Part shown: piece by piece, positions 8,084-13,889 of the stretch | Position numbering within the stretch: the first letter of the stretch is position 1 | How the letters are laid out: the number at the start of each line of letters is the position of its first letter | Assembly: GCA_041623895.1 (NCBI GenBank) | Contig: JBFJVZ010000154.1 | Span: forward strand, 1-15,544 | Origin: JBFJVZ01 sp041623895 | GTDB taxonomy: Bacteria > Planctomycetota > Planctomycetia > Pirellulales > Pirellulaceae | Direction of reading: 5' to 3' | Length of the DNA: 15,544 bases | Made by a program: the position numbers and the translations under genes | The notes under the pieces: model-generated | Databases searched by the model: none | What the model was told of the DNA's origin: nothing | Seen by the model: only the letters and a program-made list of their open reading frames with translations

Positions 8084-8683
8084 TCACACCGTGGCCAGCG
8101 CGACTTGGAAGCTGCGAATTCGTTGATCAATGGGCAAGTACGCATCACCGAATTCCTGTTTCGGTGTCGGCCCCACCCGAAGCGACGCGAATCTTGGTCC
8201 TCTGGATCCAAAAAAATCATCGCTTCCCCGTTGCCACGCGTTCAATTCACTGAAGCGTGAGATCTGCTCGAAACCTGTCGCGGCTGCCAGCCCCGCGTAA
8301 TCGAGTTCCAGATCGCTTGCCGCCGTTTTTTGTCCACCGGTGACTTCGTACATGCCGTTGTCCAACAGCAGAATGCTGAGATTGGTTGCACCACTGGCCA
8401 CTGCGGTCACCAGGCAACCGAGACTCATCAACAGTGAGCCGTCACCCGAAAGCACGATGACCTCGTCATGGGGACGTGCAAGCGCCAGCCCAACGGCCAG
8501 CGGCACCGCACCGCTCATCGTCGAGGGGTTGTAGTTGAAATCGAGTGGATGGTTGCTCAACCGCGGCCACAATCGTGCGGACGACTGATTGGACACGACG
8601 ATATCGCGATCGCGTCTTCGCTGACTCAAATGTGCCAGTGCCTGTTCCACCGACATTCTTTCCGACGCGCCCGCACCACTCAT
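8084..8683 (-). CDS. ThDP 2-oxoacid decarboxylase, PP-domain (beta) subunit, sulfopyruvate/phosphonopyruvate decarboxylase type
   Basis: This 199-residue protein is the pyrophosphate-binding half of a split thiamine-diphosphate enzyme. The ThDP motif is clear: GDGS at 80-83, then LDNGMYEVTGGQ at 107-118. D81 and N109 are the expected Mg-diphosphate ligands, and the DN-x-x-Y-x-x-TGGQ form is typical of sulfopyruvate decarboxylase ComE and the C-terminal half of phosphonopyruvate decarboxylase. It should pair with the product of the gene just upstream to form an active site that decarboxylates a 3-substituted pyruvate to an aldehyde in the cytoplasm. The ATG at 8683 overlaps the upstream stop as ATGA, indicating translational coupling; longer in-frame starts up to 8803 would lie deep inside the partner gene. 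No PEP mutase, ComA-C or aldehyde-processing gene is nearby, so the substrate is undetermined. I withhold a gene symbol for that reason. Confidence 0.85.
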   Translation of the reverse strand: MSGAGASERMSVEQALAHLSQRRRDRDIVVSNQSSARLWPRLSNHPLDFNYNPSTMSGAVPLAVGLALARPHDEVIVLSGDGSLLMSLGCLVTAVASGATNLSILLLDNGMYEVTGGQKTAASDLELDYAGLAAATGFEQISRFSELNAWQRGSDDFFGSRGPRFASLRVGPTPKQEFGDAYLPIDQRIRSFQVALATV

Positions 8684-9162
8684 CCCGCTCCCTCTGCCAA
8701 TAAGATCAGGCCCGGTTGTTGTGTGCGCCGGCAGTGGCGGTAATGCTCGGCGAGTTTCGGTTTGTCGCCTGCACTCGTGATCCAGTCGCAGTTCAAGCCC
8801 CAAGCAGCGGCGATTGGTTCGGCGAATGCTTTGGCCGAGTCGCCGGAGTGGGGATCAAGCCAGTTGCGGATGCCGATGATCGCGAATAGCGGAAGCCGTA
8901 AATCAAAAACAATATTTCGCATGGCATCACCGGATTCAAAGAAACCGGTCGTCTGCATCATGACCAGCGGACTCTTTCCTCCGACGAACAATCCCGCGGC
9001 TAACGGCCAGGCTTCCCCCTCGCGACAGACGCGGACCAGTTGAAGCTTCGCTGAATCCTGCAACGCGTCTTCCCAGGGTCCGAGCGTGGAGTCTGGCAAC
9101 CAAACCACATGCGTGACCTGCAAGCTCTCAAGGATCGTCGTGATTTCGTCACCAGTGTACAA
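8680..9162 (-). CDS. ThDP 2-oxoacid decarboxylase, PYR-domain (alpha) subunit, sulfopyruvate/phosphonopyruvate decarboxylase type
   Basis: This 160-residue protein is the pyrimidine-binding half matching the downstream beta gene. The segment CREGEAWPLAAGL (46-58) corresponds to the family's (N/R)EG-x-A-x-x-xAAG motif; E48 is the expected Glu that activates the cofactor's aminopyrimidine. It is followed by PLVMMQTTGFFESGDAMRN, equivalent to the family's MQNSGLGN region. Size and order (alpha then beta, ATGA overlap) match two-subunit sulfopyruvate decarboxylases (ComD/ComE); phosphonopyruvate decarboxylase has the same halves fused in one chain. The start is a TTG: no ATG or GTG lies upstream before the in-frame stop, and starting further in would delete the first helix. 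No strong Shine-Dalgarno site precedes it. The gene is transcribed divergently from the membrane-protein operon beginning near 9382. Substrate unknown. Confidence 0.82.
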   Translation of the reverse strand: MYTGDEITTILESLQVTHVVWLPDSTLGPWEDALQDSAKLQLVRVCREGEAWPLAAGLFVGGKSPLVMMQTTGFFESGDAMRNIVFDLRLPLFAIIGIRNWLDPHSGDSAKAFAEPIAAAWGLNCDWITSAGDKPKLAEHYRHCRRTQQPGLILLAEGAG

Positions 9163-9381
9163 GAACGTCGTCTCTCGTTGTTCCGGAAGCTAATCGTGGA
9201 ACGTTAGTCGCATGATGTTACGGTGACTCGTGGCGTATGTTAACGCTGTATATACTATCTCTCTTCCCAAAATCTCTGAAGTTCCCCGTTCCGGCCGTGA
9301 CGCATTTTGGTTGGAGTCTTTTCGTTTAACGCCCCTCCGTAGGCGAGGTAGCGGGTGTTTGGTGGATTAACACAGCAAACC
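9163..9381. promoter_or_regulatory. Divergent intergenic region between decarboxylase and envelope operons
   Basis: These 219 bp separate two divergently transcribed units, so promoters for both must lie here or begin upstream. The most AT-rich spot includes TATACT at 9252-9257, a possible -10 for the rightward unit, but no good -35 is found 16-18 bp upstream. On the reverse strand the same AT-rich patch could serve the leftward genes. GAGG (9345-9348) followed 6 nt later by GTG at 9355 offers an alternative start for the first rightward gene. Promoter assignments here are weak. Confidence 0.35.
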
Positions 9382-9669
9382 ATGAAAGTCTCGATTCGAT
9401 TCCTGCTGGTGCTCACGCTCCTGGTTGCCTTGATCTCGCAGGCGATTTTGCAACAAAGAGAAATCAATCGACTGCAGCGTGAGTTGCAAGTCCAGCGATC
9501 TGCCCAGCGCCGGGTGTCCTGGATTGGGCCCAGACCGAATCTGACTTACTTGCACTACATGAACAAAATGTACGAGCAAGTCTTGGCTGATTGCCAGCGC
9601 CCAGCGGAGGCGTACGCGACGGCTCACCAACGATTCCGGCAATTGATTCCAAAGGGGAGTCAGAAGTGA
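9382..9669 (+). CDS. Small single-pass membrane protein with coiled coil (95 aa)
   Basis: No family is recognised. Residues about 6-23 form one hydrophobic segment after a short basic N-terminus, followed by a short amphipathic, probably coiled-coil helix (24-39, QQREINRLQRELQVQR). The tail is basic, contains WIGPRPNLTYLHY and ends in a helical stretch. The predicted topology is N-in with the tail outside the membrane, like FtsL/FtsB-type bitopic proteins in layout only; there is no evidence of a division role. The ATG at 9382 gives a neat signal anchor but has no close Shine-Dalgarno site. A GTG at 9355 (adding nine residues) has GAGG 6 nt upstream and could be the true start. Its stop overlaps the start of the next gene (GTGA), so the two proteins are probably made together and may interact. 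Confidence 0.75.
   Translation: MKVSIRFLLVLTLLVALISQAILQQREINRLQRELQVQRSAQRRVSWIGPRPNLTYLHYMNKMYEQVLADCQRPAEAYATAHQRFRQLIPKGSQK
9653..9659 (+). promoter_or_regulatory. Shine-Dalgarno site selecting the GTG start at 9666
   Basis: AGGGGAG lies inside the end of the upstream gene, 6 nt before the GTG at 9666. It favours this GTG, which overlaps the upstream TGA, over the in-frame TTG at 9591, which has no comparable site and would add 25 non-membrane residues ahead of the membrane anchor. Confidence 0.7.
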
Positions 9670-10682
9670 GCGCCGAGACTCGGCACCTATTGACCGAGTT
9701 GGGCAAGCTAACCACGATCGCAGTGATCGTCGGTCTGTTGCTTGGCAATACCTGGCTGGCAATCCGCAATCGAACGCTTCGTATGGAACTAGTTGTCGAA
9801 ACTGAAAAAGCTTCCAAAGCACGCGCGGATACGATCCGCCGCAAGAGCGAACTGCAAAAATTGGGTCGTCTACAAAACCTTGCCAGCCATCGTGCCTACG
9901 AAAAAACCGGCCACGATAAAGAATTGAATGTGATGATGAGCGCCTGCTCATCAAGCAAGGATTTCATCGTCCGGGAAGGTCCCCGCTTCGCATGGAGCGA
10001 ATTAAGCAGTTCAACTGAGCACGACAAACGCATCGCGATCTACGTACCCGCTGGGAAACACACTCTGAAATACGCTTCTCTCGCTACGGATCGGTCGCGA
10101 GATCGAACCGCGTTTAGAACCGGAGATGCGCGCAAGATCGACGATGCCGTCACAGTCCAGTTGGCCGACACCGGGCAGGTGTACGAGTTGGTGCTTGCGC
10201 ATGATGGGCGGGGCACTTTGCTGGTCTCGCTCTTCGGCCCCCGAGACGAACTCATTCACCAACAGAGTTTGCCGTTCATGGATGCACCTTGTCGTCTTGG
10301 TCTGAGCGTGCGTCGGCGTTCTCCGGCGTTTCCAAATGAGATGAAGTTCGATCTGCGAGCCAGCCAACACTTCGAGGCCGGCAAGTCAGCACCAGTATCG
10401 GAGCTGGCTTCGATGTTCATTCAAGAAGACAAACCGAAACTACCTCGGCGGCAGGCCAACTTGCGGATTTGGATTGAATCGGACGCACGCCCGAGCATGC
10501 CGGCGATCGATGTTTTGGCCAATTACCGTGAAGTTTTGATGCTGCGGCAGTCCAGGCGATCAAGAAACAGATCGCCCGAGGATGCTAACAGACTGCGGGA
10601 TCAAGAGTTCAACAACCTTTTTCATCCGTACGACCAGGGATCGCAGCGTTTCTACTTTCGAGCCGGGGCGTTTGCCCAATGA
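9666..10682 (+). CDS. Membrane-anchored coiled-coil protein with large extracytoplasmic domain (338 aa)
   Basis: No family is recognised by name. Residues about 15-33 form a single membrane anchor (TTIAVIVGLLLGNTWLAI), followed by a charged helix at about 36-75 that probably forms a coiled coil, then an extracytoplasmic region of about 250 residues. Within this region RIAIYVPAGKHTLKYA reads like the beta-strand 'x-x-x-VPxGxHxL' pattern of small beta-sandwich domains. Later segments (VYELVLAHDGRGTLLVSLFG) are also beta-rich. The C-terminus is basic and ends RFYFRAGAFAQ. The start is a GTG overlapping the previous stop codon, supported by AGGGGAG 6 nt upstream. The same layout (anchor then coiled coil) in the preceding small protein suggests a hetero-oligomer. 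The gene lies 86 bp before the propeller gene and is likely in the same transcript. Function unknown. Confidence 0.8.
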   Translation: MSAETRHLLTELGKLTTIAVIVGLLLGNTWLAIRNRTLRMELVVETEKASKARADTIRRKSELQKLGRLQNLASHRAYEKTGHDKELNVMMSACSSSKDFIVREGPRFAWSELSSSTEHDKRIAIYVPAGKHTLKYASLATDRSRDRTAFRTGDARKIDDAVTVQLADTGQVYELVLAHDGRGTLLVSLFGPRDELIHQQSLPFMDAPCRLGLSVRRRSPAFPNEMKFDLRASQHFEAGKSAPVSELASMFIQEDKPKLPRRQANLRIWIESDARPSMPAIDVLANYREVLMLRQSRRSRNRSPEDANRLRDQEFNNLFHPYDQGSQRFYFRAGAFAQ

Positions 10683-10768
10683 GCAGCGCTGGCACACCCA
10701 GCAGTCTCGGACTCGGATAGAATGGTTATCCAGCCAATCCATGAACCCGATCACACAAGGGCGGATCG

Positions 10769-13732
10769 ATGAGACAAACGTTTGCACTGCTGGCATGTTT
10801 CTTTGCTTGTTCGACAGCCAGGGCGGATCGGGTCGCCGAAATATTTGCACAGGTCGACCTAAACCGCGGCATCGTTGCCGTGATCGGAGCGCCCGGTGGG
10901 AGCGGATCGCACAGTGATCATGCCGCCGATCTGGTGGGCCTTTGCCGGTCGAGTGAATGGACGATCTATTTTCAGACGGCTGATCAGAAATTGGCGATCG
11001 CGGCGCGGAAGGCCGCCGACGAAGCAGATTTGTTGGGTAGGCGATTGTTTATTCAAACCGCCTCGCCCCAGTCGATTCATCTTGGCGATAACGTGGCCGA
11101 TCGGGTTCTTGTTTTTGGCCAATCGCCGCCGACAGAAGAACTGCTCCGGGCGTTGCGTCCCCGCGGTGTGGCGTTCATCGGAGATCAGAAGTTGACCAAG
11201 CCGGTTCCCGAAGGCGTGGATGATTGGTCACATCCGTATCACGGTCCCGATAACAATCCCAATTCGGATGACCAACTGGTCAAAGGCAGTTTTCGCACGC
11301 AATTCCTGGGCTATCCAAAATTCAGCCCGATGCCGGAGCAAACGGTGATCGCCGGCGGCCGTATTTACAAAGCGATGGGCCACATCGCCCACAAAGCCAA
11401 CCAAAACGAGATGCTCAATACGCTGTTGTGTATCAATGCCTTCAACGGCACGATCCTCTGGAGGCGCCCGCTGTCACCGGGTTTCATGCTGCACCGCAAC
11501 ACGATGATCGCCACCGATGACGCACTGTACATGGGCGATCACGAATCTTGCAAAATCATTGACGGCGAAACGGGCGAGGTCCGCGAGGAAATCACCGTAG
11601 CTAGTGACATCAGCGATGGACCGGTTTGGAAATGGATGGCGATGCGCGACGGAGTGCTGTATGCACTGGTCGGCAATCCGGAAGTTAAAATTGAAACGCA
11701 ACGTGCCATCCGTCGTGGACTGGGCCACTGGCCCTGGGGTATGTGGGACGGCCACGATTACGACGATCCGCGGACGTCGTTCGGGTTCGGGCGCACGGTG
11801 GTCGCCATCGACTTGAAAACTAAAGAACGAATCTGGCACTTTCGCGATGAAGAGTTTTTGGATGCCCGCGCCGTTTGCATGAACGACACACAGATCTTCT
11901 GCTATTGCCCCGGAAAGTTTCTCGCTTCGATCGACCGGTACACGGGTAAACTGCAGTGGAAGAACGAGGACAAAGAGTTGCTGGACGCGATCGGCGACAA
12001 CGAAAAGGCACAGCACTACGTCACGGGCTATGCCACAACTGCTTACATGAAGTGCAACGACGACTACCTGTTCTTTGCCGGTCCCCAGCGAACTCGGATG
12101 GTCGTCGCCTCAGCCAAAGACGGCAAATTGGCGTGGACGCATTCCACCGGCAATCTGCAACTGGTCCTCCGCGATGACGGGATCTGGGCCGCCGGTCCGC
12201 AGAAGTCCGAAAATGGCATGAAATTCGACTACAAGTCGGGCAAAGTACTGGCCACATTTCCAGCGCGACGGGCCTGTACCCGGGCCACCGGTTGCGCCGA
12301 CAGCATCTTCTATCGCGCCAGCGGCGGGACCGTCCGCGTGCTGACCGACTCCAACACCGCCCAGCACATTGATCCGATGCGACCGCCATGCCAGGACGGT
12401 GTGATTGTCGCGGGCGGACATTTGTACTGGGGACCCTGGATGTGCGGTTGCCAGTTGTCGCTGTATGGCAACATCGGACTTAGACCCGCCGGGGATATGA
12501 ATCCGGATCGGTATGTCCAGCCGGCATTGCTGGTCGGGGACTCCGCGGGCGATGTGCAACCGCTGGCCGAGCACGAAAACGATTGGTCGACCTATCGCGG
12601 CAGCAACGCGCGTGATGATGTTGCCGGCATCGCGATTCCCACGAGTGTCAAGCTGCAGTGGACCGCCGAGGTCAGTCACGATGTGTTGCCAACGGCACCG
12701 GTGACTGCCGGCGGAATGGTGTTTGTTGCCGATCGCAGCGGTGCCGTGCAAGCACTCGGTGGTGATGGTCAACAAGTTTGGAAAACTTACACCGCTGGGC
12801 CGATCTATTATCCGCCGCAAGTTGCACACGATCGTGTTTACGTTGGCTCGGCCGATGGACGCGTCTATGCGCTGGCTGCCGCCGATGGCAGATTCCTGTG
12901 GTCCTATCGCGTTGGCCCCGGCGACCAATGGATTCCGATTTACGATCGTCTCGTTTCCGCATGGCCGGTTGCCGGGGGAGTCGTTGTCCAGGGCGATACC
13001 GTTTACGCCGCCGCCGGAATCACCCACTACGACGGTACGCACGTCGTTGCACTGGATGCTTTGACCGGAAAACTAAAAGCCTCCAACGCCACTTCGGGGA
13101 CACTGGAAGAGGAAGTCAACAACGGCATCAGCATGCAAGGCAACTTGATGATCGTTGATGGCGAGTTGCGTTTTCTGGCGGGCGGTGTTTACGAAACGGC
13201 CAGATATGATTTGGAAACTTTGCAGTGCCTGAATACGCCCCGCAAGCAAGTCAACTCGCAATATCGGACCGCCTTTTATCCTTATTATCCGGAGTATGGA
13301 AAGTATGTGTCGCTGGACTATCCATGCAGCGACGGCTGTTCGCTGAGCCACGACGCCAGTTACGAAGGCAGCCAGTTTGTGAATCTGTCGCGCGAGCCGG
13401 CGCTTCCGCCGGGAACACCCAAACCGACCAAGGAAGCTGCGCGCTGGGGCCGTCGCGGCGGCAAGCTGCCCGCACCGATCTGGCAAGATAAGACCAATCG
13501 CCGCTTTACCAGTTTTGTTGTCACCGAGCCGACGCTGATGGCCACCGGGCACATCAATCCAGACGGCGGCGATGCGTTTTTAGTTTCCATCAACACCGCC
13601 GACGGCACCGATAATTGGATCGAGACGCTGCCGGCGATCCCGGTCAAGGGAGGCACCTCGATCGATCATAACGGCCGCATTTATGTGTCACTGGAGAATG
13701 GACAGCTGCTTTGCTTCGCACCGGCAGAATAG
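10769..13732 (+). CDS. Exported PQQ-type beta-propeller protein with N-terminal methyltransferase-like segment (987 aa)
   Basis: Residues 1-19 are a signal peptide with cleavage after ARA. Residues about 28-145 resemble a degraded class I SAM-methyltransferase/Rossmann fold: VAVIGAPGGSGS at the glycine-loop position, LLGRRLFI, and late LLRALRPRGVAFIGD. The acidic SAM-ribose motif is not evident, so catalysis is doubtful. A linker DDWSHPYHGPDNNPNS (about 151-166) leads to PQQ-like WD/quinoprotein repeats of the form 'xxIDxxTGxxxW' (for example AFNGTILWRR, RYTGKLQWKN, AADGRFLWSY), arranged as two blocks of about 180-570 and 600-985. Cysteines C503, C509, C541, C559, C561, C853 and C857 occur in paired contexts suited to disulfides. 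No CxxCH heme site is seen. AGGG lies 7 nt before the ATG. It probably acts in the periplasm as a binding or redox protein; cofactor and substrate are unknown. Confidence 0.85.
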   Translation: MRQTFALLACFFACSTARADRVAEIFAQVDLNRGIVAVIGAPGGSGSHSDHAADLVGLCRSSEWTIYFQTADQKLAIAARKAADEADLLGRRLFIQTASPQSIHLGDNVADRVLVFGQSPPTEELLRALRPRGVAFIGDQKLTKPVPEGVDDWSHPYHGPDNNPNSDDQLVKGSFRTQFLGYPKFSPMPEQTVIAGGRIYKAMGHIAHKANQNEMLNTLLCINAFNGTILWRRPLSPGFMLHRNTMIATDDALYMGDHESCKIIDGETGEVREEITVASDISDGPVWKWMAMRDGVLYALVGNPEVKIETQRAIRRGLGHWPWGMWDGHDYDDPRTSFGFGRTVVAIDLKTKERIWHFRDEEFLDARAVCMNDTQIFCYCPGKFLASIDRYTGKLQWKNEDKELLDAIGDNEKAQHYVTGYATTAYMKCNDDYLFFAGPQRTRMVVASAKDGKLAWTHSTGNLQLVLRDDGIWAAGPQKSENGMKFDYKSGKVLATFPARRACTRATGCADSIFYRASGGTVRVLTDSNTAQHIDPMRPPCQDGVIVAGGHLYWGPWMCGCQLSLYGNIGLRPAGDMNPDRYVQPALLVGDSAGDVQPLAEHENDWSTYRGSNARDDVAGIAIPTSVKLQWTAEVSHDVLPTAPVTAGGMVFVADRSGAVQALGGDGQQVWKTYTAGPIYYPPQVAHDRVYVGSADGRVYALAAADGRFLWSYRVGPGDQWIPIYDRLVSAWPVAGGVVVQGDTVYAAAGITHYDGTHVVALDALTGKLKASNATSGTLEEEVNNGISMQGNLMIVDGELRFLAGGVYETARYDLETLQCLNTPRKQVNSQYRTAFYPYYPEYGKYVSLDYPCSDGCSLSHDASYEGSQFVNLSREPALPPGTPKPTKEAARWGRRGGKLPAPIWQDKTNRRFTSFVVTEPTLMATGHINPDGGDAFLVSINTADGTDNWIETLPAIPVKGGTSIDHNGRIYVSLENGQLLCFAPAE

Positions 13733-13866
13733 TCGTTTCATTTTTGCTATCAGCAAGCAAGCGGGCGAGGCTCCCGCCGAGGCTCGATCTAATCGACCTG
13801 TGGCTCACGAAGAAGGGCGGCAAACGTCGCAAAAACGAAGTGGCCAATTCAAACCAGTCATTTGGA
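13733..13866. other. Intergenic region between propeller and peptidase genes
   Basis: About 150 bp separate the two coding regions. A small hairpin GCGGG-N7-CCCGC (13761-13777) is present but lacks a following T-tract, so it is at best a weak attenuating or processing structure. The reading frame of the peptidase stays open through this stretch, but its translation is hydrophilic and lacks a signal peptide, so I treat it as untranslated. Confidence 0.5.
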
Positions 13867-13880
13867 TCTTGATATCAAGA
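13867..13880. promoter_or_regulatory. 14-bp perfect palindrome overlapping the peptidase Shine-Dalgarno site
   Basis: TCTTGATATCAAGA is perfectly self-complementary and its last two bases are the first two of the GAGG Shine-Dalgarno site at 13879-13882. It could be an operator for a dimeric repressor, or a site limiting ribosome access to this gene alone within the operon. The palindrome is seen directly; the role is inferred. Confidence 0.4.
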
Positions 13881-13882
13881 GG
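13879..13882 (+). promoter_or_regulatory. Shine-Dalgarno site deciding the peptidase start
   Basis: GAGG (continuing as GAGGTGA) lies 7 nt before the ATG at 13890 and only 4 nt before the adjacent ATG at 13887. The spacing favours 13890, though the two candidates differ by a single Met. It also argues against any start further upstream in the long open frame. Confidence 0.6.
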
Positions 13883-13889
13883 TGACATG

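Noticed and set aside
7773..8087. Short open frames on both strands inside the inverted-repeat element
   Set aside because: They run through palindromic repeats and encode no recognisable pattern; the element explains the sequence better.
8684..8803. Longer N-terminus for the decarboxylase beta subunit
   Set aside because: It would overlap the alpha gene by over 120 bp and reads as an Arg/Pro-rich shadow. The ATGA overlap at 8683 is the natural coupled start.
9591..9665. TTG start adding 25 residues to the second coiled-coil membrane protein
   Set aside because: There is no Shine-Dalgarno site at that start, while AGGGGAG sits 6 nt before the GTG at 9666. The extra residues are hydrophilic and precede the membrane anchor.
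10690..10710. TGGCAC as a possible sigma-54 (-24) element before the propeller gene
   Set aside because: No GC of a TTGC-type -12 box occurs at the required spacing.
10769..13732. Heme c binding in the propeller protein
   Set aside because: No CxxCH motif is present despite many cysteines.
13683..13886. Extended N-terminus of the peptidase reaching into the propeller gene
   Set aside because: The extension overlaps the propeller coding region, is basic and low in hydrophobicity, and would bury the signal peptide.
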